NCBI RefSeq assembly: GCF_022096995.1
Contig: NZ_JACXGQ010000001.1
Span: 372,001 to 436,000 of the forward strand
DNA: 64,000 bases
Direction of reading: 5' to 3'
Origin: Yoonia sp. I 8.24
GTDB lineage: Bacteria; Pseudomonadota; Alphaproteobacteria; Rhodobacterales; Rhodobacteraceae
The translations under genes were made by a program, and so were the position numbers. Below are positions 18,986 through 28,622 of the stretch, one piece after another. A model generated the notes under the pieces. It was not told where the DNA came from and did no database searches. It was given only the letters and a program-made list of their open reading frames with translations. Every line of letters starts with the position of its first letter. Position 1 is the first letter of the stretch.

Positions 18986-19291
18986 TTAACCCTTCATCAC
19001 GTTGACGTCTTCAACGTCGATGGTTCCGCGGTTGCGGAAGAAACAAACCAGAATGGCCAGACCAATCGCCGCTTCGGCAGCGGCAACTGTCAGAACAAAT
19101 AGAGTGAAAACTTGGCCGACAAGGTCATCAAGGTAGCTTGAGAAAGCGACAAAGTTGATGTTCACTGCCAGCAGCATCAATTCGATGCTCATCAGCAGGA
19201 TGATCACGTTTTTACGGTTCAAAAACAGGCCAAAGATGCCAATGACAAACAGGGCCGCAGCCACCGCGAGATAATGTTCAAGTCCGATCAT
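18986..19291 (-). CDS. nuoK: NADH-quinone oxidoreductase subunit K
   Basis: 101 aa with three predicted transmembrane helices, typical for NuoK. The second helix carries [24 protein letters not shown] with the conserved membrane glutamate, and [20 protein letters not shown] has the second key glutamate. It lies 46 nt after nuoJ and 5 nt before nuoL. Confidence 0.97.
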   Translation of the reverse strand: MIGLEHYLAVAAALFVIGIFGLFLNRKNVIILLMSIELMLLAVNINFVAFSSYLDDLVGQVFTLFVLTVAAAEAAIGLAILVCFFRNRGTIDVEDVNVMKG

Positions 19292-19337
19292 CGTGTCATT
19301 CCTTCTAAGGCAAAAACGTTCAAAGAAAATATCTTCA

Positions 19338-19943
19338 TCACAGCCCCTGCCCCGGTTTAACGTCTTTGAGTTCCATTGCCTTGGCCGGATCGCGGTGCAT
19401 TTGCGCGATCACGTTTTGGCGTTTGATGTCTACGCGGTGGCGCAGCGTCAGCACAATCGCACCAATCATCGCGACCAGCAGGATAAGGCCTGCGAGCTGG
19501 AACAGCATGATGTATTTGTCATAAATCAGCATGCCCAAAGCAGCCGTGTTATCTGCATCGCCTTGTGGTGCGGCGACCCGTGCTGATACCCCGTCAGAGA
19601 AATCCCAGACACCAAAGGCCAGCGCCAACTGCATGATGATGACGATACCGATCAACAAAGCGAGCGGCATATATTTCGCCATCTCCGCCTTGAGTTCAGC
19701 GAAATCGACGTCCAGCATCATGACAACAAAGAGGAAAAGCACCGCGACCGCGCCGACGTAAACGATGATCAACAGCATTGCCACGAATTCAGCGCCAAGC
19801 GTGACAAACAGCCCCGCCGCTGACAAAAATGCAAGGATCAACCAAAGCACCGAATGCACAGGGTTGCGGCTAACCACTGTGAACAATCCCCCCACAACCG
19901 TGGAGATAGCAAACAGATAGAATGTGAACGCGAAAACACTCAT
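19338..19943 (-). CDS. nuoJ: NADH-quinone oxidoreductase subunit J
   Basis: 201 aa, five hydrophobic helices. Recognisable blocks are [51 protein letters not shown], containing the mobile third helix linked to quinone chemistry. The hydrophilic end [11 protein letters not shown] is normal for Rhodobacteraceae. Its ATG overlaps the stop of the upstream CMD-family gene by 4 nt, which ties that gene into the nuo unit. Confidence 0.96.
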   Translation of the reverse strand: MSVFAFTFYLFAISTVVGGLFTVVSRNPVHSVLWLILAFLSAAGLFVTLGAEFVAMLLIIVYVGAVAVLFLFVVMMLDVDFAELKAEMAKYMPLALLIGIVIIMQLALAFGVWDFSDGVSARVAAPQGDADNTAALGMLIYDKYIMLFQLAGLILLVAMIGAIVLTLRHRVDIKRQNVIAQMHRDPAKAMELKDVKPGQGL

Positions 19944-20338
19944 GCGGTTTCGTCCTTTTCCAACACTTCATTGGCCAATTGCATGGCCTTATTCATGGCA
20001 GGAACACCGCCAAACATACCCATCTGGGCGATTGTTTCGGCGATTTCCTGTTTTGTCGCACCCGCTTCGGTCAAATGCCGCACGGTCAGGCGAATTTGCG
20101 CATCGGCTTGCGCCCCAAGCACTGTCAGCCCCGCGAGAGTCAACAAAAGCCGGGTCTTGGCGTCTAACCCATCAGGGTTCACGCCTTTGCCAAAAAACAT
20201 TTCCATGGTTTCCTTTGGCATGGTCGGCCATAGGTTTTCAAATCCGGTAGGGGTAAAGGCATCCATGTCGACATTCATCGACTTGGCCCAATCTTGCCCC
20301 ATCTTCATCATGGCTTCAAAAGGGTTTTGATCGTTCAT
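19940..20338 (-). CDS. Carboxymuconolactone decarboxylase (CMD) family protein inside the nuo cluster
   Basis: 132 aa from the ATG at 20338; the frame to 20383 adds residues that lie inside the upstream gene. The CMD fold is shown by [48 protein letters not shown], then [11 protein letters not shown]. It lacks the CxxxH redox site of AhpD-type members, so no peroxidase role is implied. It overlaps the DUF4259 gene (ATGA) and nuoJ by 4 nt each, so it must share the nuo transcript. Its role in complex I, if any, is unknown. Confidence 0.85.
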   Translation of the reverse strand: MNDQNPFEAMMKMGQDWAKSMNVDMDAFTPTGFENLWPTMPKETMEMFFGKGVNPDGLDAKTRLLLTLAGLTVLGAQADAQIRLTVRHLTEAGATKQEIAETIAQMGMFGGVPAMNKAMQLANEVLEKDETA

Positions 20339-20754
20339 GCAGCATCCAATCGCGCACGCAACGTCTTCATCTGGGTGAGCCAATCGTCAAGCTCATCGGC
20401 CTCGGCCCAAAGATCATAAAGCTCTGATGTTTCGGCGTCGGCCATCAACGCTTCAAGCGCCTCGCTGGTGCGGGCTTGTACGTTGTCGACATCCAACAGA
20501 GCATCTTTGTGGTTTTCAACCGGATCTTCCAACTGATCCGCAAGATCCTCGTCCGGCTTGCCAAGGGCAGCAGCGACAACTTCGGCCAAGGCAATCACGC
20601 CCGTCCCGATATCACTTTCGACATAGCCGCTGGCGATCGCGTCAGAACACGCATCAAGAATATCGGTCGCCGCAGAGGCCCCAAATTCACCAAAATCGGT
20701 CAGCCAATCTTGGCTGCCGTCATTGTCGAGTGATCCTACGCCCCAAGCGCCCAT
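20335..20754 (-). CDS. DUF4259 domain protein inside the nuo cluster
   Basis: 139 aa, strongly acidic. The start MGAWGVGSLDNDGSQDWLTDF is the DUF4259 signature, and the remainder is helical with a long acidic middle (DEDLADQLEDPVENHKDALLD). The ATG follows TAGGGGACAAAGAAG. It lies 12 nt after the nuoI stop and overlaps the CMD gene by 4 nt. Nothing in it suggests an enzyme or a membrane location. Confidence 0.8.
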   Translation of the reverse strand: MGAWGVGSLDNDGSQDWLTDFGEFGASAATDILDACSDAIASGYVESDIGTGVIALAEVVAAALGKPDEDLADQLEDPVENHKDALLDVDNVQARTSEALEALMADAETSELYDLWAEADELDDWLTQMKTLRARLDAA

Positions 20755-20766
20755 CTTCTTTGTCCC

Positions 20767-21261
20767 CTACCGGTACGGTGCGTCAAGTTCGAGATTGCGC
20801 GCAATCTCGGATTCCCAACGGTCGCCGTTCGCCAGTAGTTTTTCTTTGTCGTAATACAGTTCTTCGCGGGTTTCGGTGCTGAATTCGAAATTCGGCCCCT
20901 CAACAATGGCATCCACCGGGCAGGCTTCCTGACAGAAACCACAGTAGATGCATTTGGTCATATCAATGTCATAGCGGGTGGTGCGGCGTGATCCATCATC
21001 GCGCGGTTCCGCATCAATGGTGATCGCCTGCGCGGGGCACACGGCCTCGCACAGTTTGCAAGCGATACAACGCTCTTCACCATTCGAATAACGGCGCAGC
21101 GCATGTTCGCCACGAAAGCGCGGGCTCAGCGGCCCCTTTTCATGCGGGTAGTTCAACGTCGCCTTGGGCGAGAAGAAATACTTCAACCCCAGTTTAAAAC
21201 CGACATAGAAATCCTGCAGCAGGAAATACTTTACGGCGCGTGTGTAATCCATTTGGGTCAT
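20767..21261 (-). CDS. nuoI: NADH-quinone oxidoreductase subunit I
   Basis: 164 aa from the ATG at 21261 ([18 protein letters not shown]), the usual start in this family; the frame to 21303 runs into the upstream ORF. Two ferredoxin motifs, [12 protein letters not shown] (about 60-72) and [12 protein letters not shown] (about 99-111), hold the N6a and N6b 4Fe-4S clusters. [22 protein letters not shown] follows. It carries electrons from NuoG toward NuoB in the peripheral arm. The start is 1 nt past the stop of the secreted ORF encoded upstream. Confidence 0.97.
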   Translation of the reverse strand: MTQMDYTRAVKYFLLQDFYVGFKLGLKYFFSPKATLNYPHEKGPLSPRFRGEHALRRYSNGEERCIACKLCEAVCPAQAITIDAEPRDDGSRRTTRYDIDMTKCIYCGFCQEACPVDAIVEGPNFEFSTETREELYYDKEKLLANGDRWESEIARNLELDAPYR

Positions 21262-21262
21262 C

Positions 21263-21997
21263 CTAGGTGAATTCCTCGCATTTGTCGGAGATGTTACCGG
21301 CATCTAGGTATTGCGAGTGATCAGAAATGATTTCGTCCACCAACGCCTGCCTCTCAGTGGGTTCGGTGTTTTCAAAGTCTGCGTCGACAAATCGTCGCAT
21401 AAGAACATAAAAGTCTATTTCGCAAACGCTTGCATGGATCGGAGCAACAGTTGTTTTCCAAAGCGCTTCACCTTGTTCGCCCAAACCGGACGCTGTTGGT
21501 GGATTAATGGCATCTTCAGCGTTGGGCAACAAACATTCCATGAGATCAAGAGTCGCGCGCGCTAAATCTCTTTCTGTAGCTTCTATCTCAAGATAATCGC
21601 GCTCTTGGAGATGCTCTTCATCAACTAGCAAGCCGCCGTATCCTAGATTTTTGACCACCCCATACGCAGATACAAACGTAAGTGCCTGACCATGCTTATC
21701 TAAGTCAGTCATAACATTCGTCAAATACGCCTTACCATTCATTTCAGCCTGCAGACTAGCGTGTGAAACATCCGCCGAATCTAGAGCGCTGTATGTCAGT
21801 ATCTCTCTCAAGTCATCAGCTATCTTTGTAGCTTCGGCGTCTGCCAAAGGGCACGTCTCGAACACATATGACACTATTGATTCTGCAAATCCAGGATGGC
21901 CATAGTCACGGTAGTTCTGCGCTACAGCTATGCAGGGCAAAGCAAGCCCAGCAGAAACTGCAAGCGTTCCCCGAATTATGATCGCTCGTAGGATCAA
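21263..21997 (-). CDS. Predicted secreted protein between nuoH and nuoI
   Basis: 244 aa from a TTG that directly follows the nuoH stop (TAGTTG); no ATG or GTG is available nearby. A signal peptide with hydrophobic core [17 protein letters not shown] is followed by a mature, acidic, helical chain with four or five cysteines (ETCP, LMECLLP, SVCEID, SDKCEEF). No family is recognised. The stretch looks clearly more A/T-rich than nuoH and nuoI, for example around 21380-21440 and 21700-21800. It may be a later insertion into the operon, but it leaves spacing tight on both sides, so it is probably expressed. Confidence 0.65.
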   Translation of the reverse strand: MILRAIIIRGTLAVSAGLALPCIAVAQNYRDYGHPGFAESIVSYVFETCPLADAEATKIADDLREILTYSALDSADVSHASLQAEMNGKAYLTNVMTDLDKHGQALTFVSAYGVVKNLGYGGLLVDEEHLQERDYLEIEATERDLARATLDLMECLLPNAEDAINPPTASGLGEQGEALWKTTVAPIHASVCEIDFYVLMRRFVDADFENTEPTERQALVDEIISDHSQYLDAGNISDKCEEFT

Positions 21998-23038
21998 CTA
22001 AACACCCATTGTCCAGCGCGCCCAGAAACCGCCGAGCACTTCGAATTTTGCGAGGAATGACACCAGAACCACCCAGAAGAGTGAGAGCGGCAAGAAGACT
22101 TTCCAGCCGATCCGCATCAGTTGGTCATAGCGGTAGCGCGGTGTGATCGCCTTGACCATTGAGAAGACAAAGAAACAGGCGGACATTTTCAGCACCATCC
22201 ACAGGATGCCATCTGGCAGGCCCGGAATTGGTGACAACCAGCCGCCAAAGAACAGCAGTGAAATCAGCGCGCACATCAGCACGACGGCCATCAATTCACC
22301 GATCATGAACAGCAGGAACGGTGTTGATGAATATTCAACCTGATACCCAGCAACCAGTTCCGATTCCGCTTCGGGCAAATCGAACGGTGGCCGGTTCGTT
22401 TCAGCGAGTGCTGAGATAAAGAAAAGGAACAGCATCGGGAAATGCGCAACCCAGTACCAGTTGAACAGGCCCGCCTTGCCGTCTTGGGCCGCGACGATAT
22501 CGCCAAAGTTCATGGAACCGGTTGAGATAATCACACCGATGATGATCAGGCCCAGCGAGACTTCGTAAGAAATCATCTGCGCGGCAGAGCGCAGCGAGCC
22601 AAGGAATGGGTATTTAGAGTTCGACGCCCAACCGCCCATGATCACGCCGTAAACCTCGAGCGAGGACACCGCGAAGACAAACAGAATGGCGACGTTGATG
22701 TTGGACAGCACCCAACCATCGTTAAACGGGATCACCGACCATGCGACCACGGCCAGCACAAAGGAAATCATCGGCGCAAGGAAGAAGACAAATTTGTCAG
22801 CGCCTGCAGGGACAACGATTTCTTTGACGATGTATTTCAAGAAATCCGCAAAGGATTGCAGCAGACCAAAGGCACCAACCATGTTTGGCCCTTTGCGCAT
22901 CTGAACGGCGGCCCAGATTTTGCGGTCCGCATACATCAAGAACGCCAAAGCGACCAGCAATGGAACCAGAACCAGCAAACACTGGGCCAAAATCACAAGG
23001 ACGATCCCAAGGTTGGTATTGGTGAAGAACTCGACCAT
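21998..23038 (-). CDS. nuoH: NADH-quinone oxidoreductase subunit H
   Basis: 346 aa from the ATG at 23038, preceded by GAGGGA; the longer frame to 23101 has no such site. About eight hydrophobic helices. Key blocks: [64 protein letters not shown] (quinone-chamber loop) and [22 protein letters not shown]. NuoH forms the quinone-binding heel with NuoB and NuoD. It is separated from nuoG by 106 bp without a gene. Confidence 0.97.
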   Translation of the reverse strand: MVEFFTNTNLGIVLVILAQCLLVLVPLLVALAFLMYADRKIWAAVQMRKGPNMVGAFGLLQSFADFLKYIVKEIVVPAGADKFVFFLAPMISFVLAVVAWSVIPFNDGWVLSNINVAILFVFAVSSLEVYGVIMGGWASNSKYPFLGSLRSAAQMISYEVSLGLIIIGVIISTGSMNFGDIVAAQDGKAGLFNWYWVAHFPMLFLFFISALAETNRPPFDLPEAESELVAGYQVEYSSTPFLLFMIGELMAVVLMCALISLLFFGGWLSPIPGLPDGILWMVLKMSACFFVFSMVKAITPRYRYDQLMRIGWKVFLPLSLFWVVLVSFLAKFEVLGGFWARWTMGV

Positions 23039-23144
23039 ATTTATTCCCTCACACCATGAACTGGTGCCATCTTGACGCGGCGCGCGTGTTTGTCGTGCCA
23101 CTGGTGCCAGCCCAAAGGCTGCAATTTATGGGGCGAACCCCGTC

Positions 23145-25160
23145 TTATTCAGCCGCAACTGCGGGGGTTGCCCGCGCTTTGGCATTCGCGCTGAGTTCAG
23201 CCATCAAGCTGGACGCACGCGCGATTGGGTTTGTTAAGTAGAAATCCGTGATTGCGTACTTGAACGCGGCTTTCCCCGGCTTTTTCGCCTCTATAGGTTG
23301 CCATTCATTTTCCGTGACTTCGTCAATCTGACCCAAATGCGGGTGGGCGCTCACAATCGCCTGACGCAGTTGCGCCATGCTGTCATAAGGCAAGGTTGCG
23401 CCCAATTCAGCAGATAGCGCGCGCAAGATCGCCCAGTTTTCTTTGGCTTCACCCGGAGGGAAGCTAGCACGGAGTGCAAGCTGCGGACGCCCTTCGGTGT
23501 TCACAAACAATCCGTTTTCTTCGGTATAGGCAGCGCCCGGCAGGATGATGTCTGCGCGGTGCGCACCACGATCCCCATGCGACCCTTGATAGATCACGAA
23601 TGCGCCCGGTGCGATGTCGACCTCATCCGCGCCAAGGTTATAAATCACCTCGGCATCTTTGATTGTGTCCATGCCACCGTCAGTCACAGCACCAACATCA
23701 AGCGCACCAACACGTGACGCGGCCCCGTGCAGCACCATCAATTTGCCGTTTGAGCGTTCAACTGCTTTCATCACTTGGCTTAATACAGCTTCGCCGTCCG
23801 CCTCGTTCAGCGCGCCTTGGCCCACGATCATCACAGATTTTTTGTCTTTGATGTCGCCGAATGCATGGTCAGAAAGCGATACAAGCGCGTCACGATCATT
23901 GCCCATGTGCACATAGTCATAGGTCAGATCGACCGCTTCACCGATCAGCGCGACATTGGCCCCTTTGGACCAAGCGGCACGGATACGGGCGTTCAAGACT
24001 GGCGATTCTTCGCGCGGGTTGGTGCCGATCAGCATGATGTATTCTGCATCGTCGATATCGGCGATAGCTGCGGTGCCCACATAGGCCGAGCGGTTATCGG
24101 CTGGCAGTTTCGCGCCGTTTGTACGGGCCTCGACCACGCCGCCTTGAGCCTCGATCAACTGTTTTAATGCGAATGTCGCCTCGACCGGGGCCAAATCACC
24201 GACAAGCCCTGCGACTTTTTTACCGTTCATCGCGGCGGCAGCGGCGGTTAGGGCTTCGCCCCATCCAGCTTTACGTAATTTGCCGTTTTCACGGATGTAT
24301 GGTGTGTCCAAACGCTGCTTGCGCAGGCCATCCCAAACAAAACGGGTTTTATCCGAAATCCACTCTTCATTCACGCCATCATGGTTGCGTGGCAAGATGC
24401 GCATCACTTCGCGGCCTTTGGTATCAACGCGGATGTTTGAGCCCAGAGCATCCATCACATCAATTGATTCTGTCTTGGTTAATTCCCAAGGGCGGGCCGT
24501 AAACGCATAGGGTTTCGACACCAGTGCGCCAACCGGACACAGGTCAATGATGTTACCCTGCATGTTCGAATCAAGCGTTTCACCCAGATAGCTGGTGATT
24601 TCAGCGTCTTCTCCACGGCCCGTCTGACCCATTTGGGCGATGCCTGCGACCTCTGTCGTGAAGCGCACGCAGCGTGTGCACGAAATACAACGCGTCATAT
24701 GGGTTTCAACAAGTGGGCCAAGATCCAGATCATCGGTCGCGCGCTTTGGCTCGCGGAAACGGCTAAAGTCAACACCGTAGGCCATCGCCTGATCTTGCAG
24801 ATCGCATTCGCCGCCTTGGTCACAAATCGGACAATCCAGCGGGTGGTTGATCAGCAGGAATTCCATCACACCTTCACGGGCCTTTTTGACCATAGGCGAA
24901 TTGGTTTTCACAACGGGCGGCTGACCTTCGGGACCGGGGCGCAGGTCACGCACCTGCATCGCACAAGAGGCTGTGGGCTTTGGCGGGCCGCCGACGACCT
25001 CAACCAGACACATGCGGCAGTTACCCGCAATCGAAAGCCGTTCGTGATAGCAGAACCTTGGGACTTCGATCCCGACCTGTTCACAGGCCTGGATGAGGGT
25101 CATCGCCCCATCAACTTCGACCTCAGTTCCATCAATGACGACTTTGCGTAGATCAGACAT
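23145..25160 (-). CDS. nuoG: NADH-quinone oxidoreductase subunit G
   Basis: 671 aa from the ATG at 25160 ([18 protein letters not shown]); 13 extra upstream residues in the frame look non-coding. The N-terminal 2Fe-2S domain has [19 protein letters not shown]; next come [16 protein letters not shown] and the 4Fe-4S motif [13 protein letters not shown]. The remaining 450 residues are molybdopterin-oxidoreductase-like ([37 protein letters not shown]) but serve a structural role. It is the first nuo gene after the internal terminator at 25825-25859. Confidence 0.96.
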   Translation of the reverse strand: MSDLRKVVIDGTEVEVDGAMTLIQACEQVGIEVPRFCYHERLSIAGNCRMCLVEVVGGPPKPTASCAMQVRDLRPGPEGQPPVVKTNSPMVKKAREGVMEFLLINHPLDCPICDQGGECDLQDQAMAYGVDFSRFREPKRATDDLDLGPLVETHMTRCISCTRCVRFTTEVAGIAQMGQTGRGEDAEITSYLGETLDSNMQGNIIDLCPVGALVSKPYAFTARPWELTKTESIDVMDALGSNIRVDTKGREVMRILPRNHDGVNEEWISDKTRFVWDGLRKQRLDTPYIRENGKLRKAGWGEALTAAAAAMNGKKVAGLVGDLAPVEATFALKQLIEAQGGVVEARTNGAKLPADNRSAYVGTAAIADIDDAEYIMLIGTNPREESPVLNARIRAAWSKGANVALIGEAVDLTYDYVHMGNDRDALVSLSDHAFGDIKDKKSVMIVGQGALNEADGEAVLSQVMKAVERSNGKLMVLHGAASRVGALDVGAVTDGGMDTIKDAEVIYNLGADEVDIAPGAFVIYQGSHGDRGAHRADIILPGAAYTEENGLFVNTEGRPQLALRASFPPGEAKENWAILRALSAELGATLPYDSMAQLRQAIVSAHPHLGQIDEVTENEWQPIEAKKPGKAAFKYAITDFYLTNPIARASSLMAELSANAKARATPAVAAE

Positions 25161-25300
25161 GGCGTGCCTTTTTATTCCCTTGCGCGCCTTCCCCGACAAT
25201 TTGGGGTGGGACCGCGTTAGCCGCGTTCTAACGCGACCGGGAACATGATGCCAGTCAGTTTGACAAAAAAGACGCCAAAATTCGCGTCAAATTCGGCTCC

Positions 25301-25705
25301 TTACCGTAACAACCACCCAACGCGCGTATTTGCGGCGATTTGCGCACGTCCAACGGCGCAATATGTTTCAGGATCATCAGCGACCACCCCAAGCAACGCA
25401 AGCTGTGCGCGCGCGATATCTTCGAGCCTACGTTTTTCGGCACGATCCCCGACATAGGCATCAATTTCAGCGTCAGAATAACCTAGTTCGGCGGCCCGGC
25501 GTTTGAGCGATTGAAGGAAATTAATACCCCGAAACGTACGTGCGCGAATGTCGTTGCACTGCTCGGAAATTTCATAGGCCATGCCGACATAGATGATGCC
25601 GTCGCGGACATCGGGCTGGTCACGCAACGCGGTCTGCGCGGATAAATTGCCGGCAAGCCCGCACACAACTGCGGCGGCGGCAATGATAAATGGGGTCTTG
25701 GCCAT
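25301..25705 (-). CDS. Small secreted nuo-cluster protein (DUF5333-like)
   Basis: 134 aa with a strong ribosome-binding site (AGGAG, 7-8 nt before the ATG). A signal peptide (FIIAAAAVVCGLAGNLSAQ) precedes a helical mature domain with Cys in SEQCNDIRART and ETYCAVGRAQ, probably a disulfide. Such small proteins between nuoF and nuoG are characteristic of Rhodobacterales; I believe the family is DUF5333, but cannot check. Its pattern of Cys, DIR/DFR and a late Cys matches the 25886-26296 lipoprotein. It follows the internal terminator, so it may start a second transcription unit with nuoG. Confidence 0.7.
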   Translation of the reverse strand: MAKTPFIIAAAAVVCGLAGNLSAQTALRDQPDVRDGIIYVGMAYEISEQCNDIRARTFRGINFLQSLKRRAAELGYSDAEIDAYVGDRAEKRRLEDIARAQLALLGVVADDPETYCAVGRAQIAANTRVGWLLR

Positions 25706-25824
25706 GTGTCGTCTCCTGTTAGGCGGTTCTTAATGCGCCTTTGATTGCACCAGAGATCGTCATTGCGGTACCGTTATTCAATATCAGTGCCTTGATAACC
25801 TATGGGATCGGCCAGGTTTCGCGT

Positions 25825-25859
25825 AAAAATAAAAAGGGCCGCGCAGAAACTGGCGGCCC
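25825..25859 (-). terminator. Intrinsic terminator inside the nuo cluster
   Basis: Read on the minus strand, GGGCCGC (25859-25853) pairs with GCGGCCC (25842-25836) across a 10-nt loop and is followed by TTTTTATTTTT (25835-25825). This is a classic rho-independent terminator, 27 nt after the stop of the lipoprotein gene downstream of nuoF. It would separate nuoA-F from nuoG-N unless read through. Confidence 0.8.
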
Positions 25860-25885
25860 AAACAAATCGCGTCTTCGCAGATATT

Positions 25886-26296
25886 CTAGACAGGTACCAA
25901 AAGGGCGCTCAACGCGGTACCTTCAAGCGTTTCAGCCGCAGCGGCAGGACATAGATCGTGACCGATCATTTCAACACCGTGCTTTGCTTCAAAGCTGCGT
26001 TCGCTGACGCTGGTTTCTGTTTCAATCGCCAGACGCAAAGGAATCGCAGAGAGTGAACCGCGCCCCATTTCGTTGCGTTTTTCGTTCAGCTCAGCATCCA
26101 AGGCCGCGTCATAGCGAAAATCAGCGCAGTTGCGCGCAACATCATTCGCGACTTTCAGCGTCGCATAGTATTGCGGCGTCGACATGTTATAGAGCTTTTG
26201 CACTGCGGGATCATCAAACGGGCGCGCAGCACCCGATCCGGTTGCACAAGCGGCAAGCGTCAAAGCCGCACCAAAAATCAGGCCTGTTTTCATCAT
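25886..26296 (-). CDS. Small nuo-cluster lipoprotein, likely relative of the 134-aa neighbour
   Basis: 136 aa (or 135 from the second ATG). Signal peptide with lipobox LAAC ([17 protein letters not shown]), then a helical domain containing [27 protein letters not shown] and HDLCPAAA. The order of first Cys, D-F/I-R, a K-x-x-E-G segment and a late Cys parallels the 25301-25705 protein, suggesting an old duplication. Its ATG overlaps the nuoF stop (ATGA). It is the last gene before the internal terminator. No function is known. Confidence 0.7.
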   Translation of the reverse strand: MMKTGLIFGAALTLAACATGSGAARPFDDPAVQKLYNMSTPQYYATLKVANDVARNCADFRYDAALDAELNEKRNEMGRGSLSAIPLRLAIETETSVSERSFEAKHGVEMIGHDLCPAAAAETLEGTALSALLVPV

Positions 26297-27579
26297 TCTG
26301 CTGCAATCCCCGCAATACGTTTATGTTTAATCCGGTCTTCAATTTCATCCCGGAAATTCCGGATAAGAGCCTGAATTGGCCAAGCGGCCGCATCACCAAG
26401 CGCACAAATTGTGTGGCCCTCAACCTGTTTGGTCACATCGAAGAGCATATCGATTTCTTCAACAGATGCATCACCTTTTACCAAACGCTCCATAACGCGC
26501 ATCATCCAGCCGGTGCCTTCGCGACACGGTGTGCACTGACCGCAGCTTTCGTGCTTGTAAAACTTGGACAGGCGCCAGATCGCTTTGATCATATCTGTCG
26601 ATTGATCCATCACGATAACCGCTGCGGTCCCAAGGCTAGAGCCTTTTTCTTTCAGCCCGTCAAAATCCATGATCGCATCGCGCATGTTTTCACCGCGCAC
26701 GTTTGGCACGGATGACCCGCCAGGGATTACAGCCTTAAGGTTATCCCAGCCGCCTTTGATGCCACCGCAGTGCTTTTCAATCAGCTCTTCGAAAGAAATA
26801 CCCATTTCTTCTTCGACAACGCAGGGGTTGTTGACGTGACCGGAAATCGCGAACAGTTTGGTGCCTGCGTTATTCGCACGGCCAATGCCCGCGAACCAGC
26901 CACCACCACGACGCAAGATTGTCGGTACAACAGCAATTGATTCGACGTTGTTCACAGTTGTCGGGCAGCCGTAAAGACCAGCACCCGCAGGGAATGGTGG
27001 CTTCATCCGCGGCATGCCCTTTTTGCCTTCAAGGCTTTCAAGCAGCGCGGTTTCTTCGCCACAAATATAGGCCCCTGCCCCGTGGGTCAGGTAAATATCA
27101 AAATCCCAACCGGATTTGGCAGCGTTCTTGCCAACCAAACCTGCGGCGTAAGCTTCGTCGATGGCGGCTTGCAGGGCTTCTTTTTCGCGAATGTATTCGC
27201 CGCGAATATAAATATAGCAGGCGTTTGCGTTCATCGCAAAAGAAGCGATCAAGCAGCCTTCGACCAGCGTGTGCGGATCATGGCGCATGATTTCACGGTC
27301 TTTACATGTGCCCGGCTCAGATTCGTCGGCGTTCACAACAAGGTAAGATGGACGCCCGTCGCTTTCTTTAGGCATGAACGACCATTTCAAACCGGTCGGA
27401 AAGCCCGCACCGCCCCGGCCACGCAGGCCAGAGGCTTTCATCTCGTTCACGATCCAATCGCGCCCTTTTTTGATGATATCGGCGGTACCATCCCAATGAC
27501 CACGTGCTTGTGCGCCTGCCAAGGTACGGTCGTGCATACCATATAGGTTGGTGAAAATACGGTCTTCGTCTTTGAGCAT
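26293..27579 (-). CDS. nuoF: NADH-quinone oxidoreductase subunit F
   Basis: 428 aa from the ATG at 27579 ([14 protein letters not shown]); the frame extends to 27633 but that part lies in the upstream gene. FMN/NADH-binding [18 protein letters not shown] (51-68), [34 protein letters not shown] and the N3 4Fe-4S motif [11 protein letters not shown] with a distant fourth Cys in HTICALGD are all intact. NuoF oxidises NADH. Its ATG overlaps the stop of the small membrane protein gene (TGATG). Confidence 0.97.
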   Translation of the reverse strand: MLKDEDRIFTNLYGMHDRTLAGAQARGHWDGTADIIKKGRDWIVNEMKASGLRGRGGAGFPTGLKWSFMPKESDGRPSYLVVNADESEPGTCKDREIMRHDPHTLVEGCLIASFAMNANACYIYIRGEYIREKEALQAAIDEAYAAGLVGKNAAKSGWDFDIYLTHGAGAYICGEETALLESLEGKKGMPRMKPPFPAGAGLYGCPTTVNNVESIAVVPTILRRGGGWFAGIGRANNAGTKLFAISGHVNNPCVVEEEMGISFEELIEKHCGGIKGGWDNLKAVIPGGSSVPNVRGENMRDAIMDFDGLKEKGSSLGTAAVIVMDQSTDMIKAIWRLSKFYKHESCGQCTPCREGTGWMMRVMERLVKGDASVEEIDMLFDVTKQVEGHTICALGDAAAWPIQALIRNFRDEIEDRIKHKRIAGIAAE

Positions 27580-27809
27580 CAGCTTTCGCCCTTGTCGTTC
27601 TGGCGTGTCCGCCAGAGTTGAAATGTCTGCCACAGCGCAAAGCCGAAACCAGCAAGCGCCGCAAGGTCAAATAACCCGCGCGTGCGCTGGGTCCAACCGA
27701 AATGTGACCCTGCCCATGTCGCTACGATCCATAAAACACCTGTTCCAGCAAGAATCAACGCGGCGCGTTGACCTGACTTGGCTCGTTTGATGTCTAAATC
27801 GTTGCTCAT
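27579..27809 (-). CDS. Small two-helix membrane protein (DUF5337-like)
   Basis: 76 aa from the ATG at 27809 ([20 protein letters not shown]). Two predicted transmembrane segments: [19 protein letters not shown] and [19 protein letters not shown], with basic ends on the inside ([12 protein letters not shown]). This is a known type of Rhodobacterales nuo-cluster gene (DUF5337, from memory). It overlaps nuoF (TGATG) and follows the H3TH membrane protein gene by 51 nt. It could be an accessory or assembly factor of complex I; that is inference from position only. Confidence 0.75.
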   Translation of the reverse strand: MSNDLDIKRAKSGQRAALILAGTGVLWIVATWAGSHFGWTQRTRGLFDLAALAGFGFALWQTFQLWRTRQNDKGES

Positions 27810-27860
27810 CTGTGGAACGGCACCCTTTGGCGCCGCCTTTCGCATGGTTTACACGGTGGT

Positions 27861-28502
27861 TTATCCCGCCGCGAGGGTCTTGGCCTGTTCTACCCATTTG
27901 TCACGCGTTGCACGACCCTTAAATCCAGGCAAATTCTCATCAACCCATTTTTGTTCAGCCGGGCCCCAAGCCGCGATCTGATCAAAATGATAGAACCCCA
28001 TACCGTTAAGCATGATTTCAAGTTTAGGACCGACACCTTTGATCTTCTTCAGATCGTCGGCCCCACCTTCGCGAGCAGCATCCAAACCTGCTGGTTTTTC
28101 ATCTGCGACTTCTAGCGCCTCTTCTGGCGCGTTTTCCTCTGCAACTTCCGGCACCGCTGCTAGCGCGGGTTCGGGCTCTGGTTCCGCTTTGACCTCTGGC
28201 TCAGGTGTTATTTCTGGTTCCGGCGTCACTTCTGGTTCTGTTGCGGCTTCAGGTTCAGGCGCTGGCGTGGTTGGTGGCGCATCAACAACGGGACTTGCAG
28301 CGGCAGGCGCGTCTTCTCCAACAAGCGCATCAAGCAGCCCCATCATCATCGCAAACAAGATCGCGGCAGCGACAATCAGACCAATAAAAAACGCGCCAAA
28401 AAAACCAAGTTTGCTAAAAATCAGCAGAAGAATCGCAAAAACGGCACCAATGCCGCCAGCAATAAACAGCATCCGCTGCGTAATTGGTTTGAGTTCATTC
28501 AT
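27861..28502 (-). CDS. Membrane protein with C-terminal H3TH domain like that of NuoE
   Basis: 213 aa from the ATG at 28502. Two adjacent transmembrane helices (MLFIAGGIGAVFAILLLIF and FFGAFFIGLIVAAAILFAMMMG) are followed by a Pro/Glu-rich linker of about 60 residues (EPEVTPEPEITPEPEV) and then, at 140-213, a helix-3-turn-helix domain: ADDLKKIKGVGPKLEIML and FYHFDQIAAW. The same domain ends NuoE, encoded just upstream; by my count 32 of the first 40 residues are identical. Such domains occur in flap-nuclease-like and DNA-binding proteins (COG3743 style). Here it would hang from the inner membrane into the cytoplasm. Confidence 0.85.
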   Translation of the reverse strand: MNELKPITQRMLFIAGGIGAVFAILLLIFSKLGFFGAFFIGLIVAAAILFAMMMGLLDALVGEDAPAAASPVVDAPPTTPAPEPEAATEPEVTPEPEITPEPEVKAEPEPEPALAAVPEVAEENAPEEALEVADEKPAGLDAAREGGADDLKKIKGVGPKLEIMLNGMGFYHFDQIAAWGPAEQKWVDENLPGFKGRATRDKWVEQAKTLAAG

Positions 28503-28580
28503 TTTGCAGACTCCCATAGGTGATCAATTTGCCAAACAATTACCCGCGTTAACGGATTCACCTAGGGATTTTTGTGCAAA

Positions 28581-28606
28581 GGGCGATTTATCTACGCAAA
28601 TCGCCC
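28581..28606 (-). terminator. Hairpin downstream of nuoE
   Basis: GGGCGATTT (28581-28589) pairs with AAATCGCCC (28598-28606), an 8-nt loop between. On the minus strand it lies 17 nt after the nuoE stop and is followed by TTTGCACAAAAA, so the T-run is poor. It may attenuate or protect the 3' end rather than stop transcription. Confidence 0.45.
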
Positions 28607-28622
28607 ATTTACCGCGCAATCG

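Noticed and set aside
23100-23144. Small hairpin and mini-ORF between nuoG and nuoH
   Set aside because: The stem is 5 bp and the ORF has 8 codons; neither is convincing as a regulator or gene.
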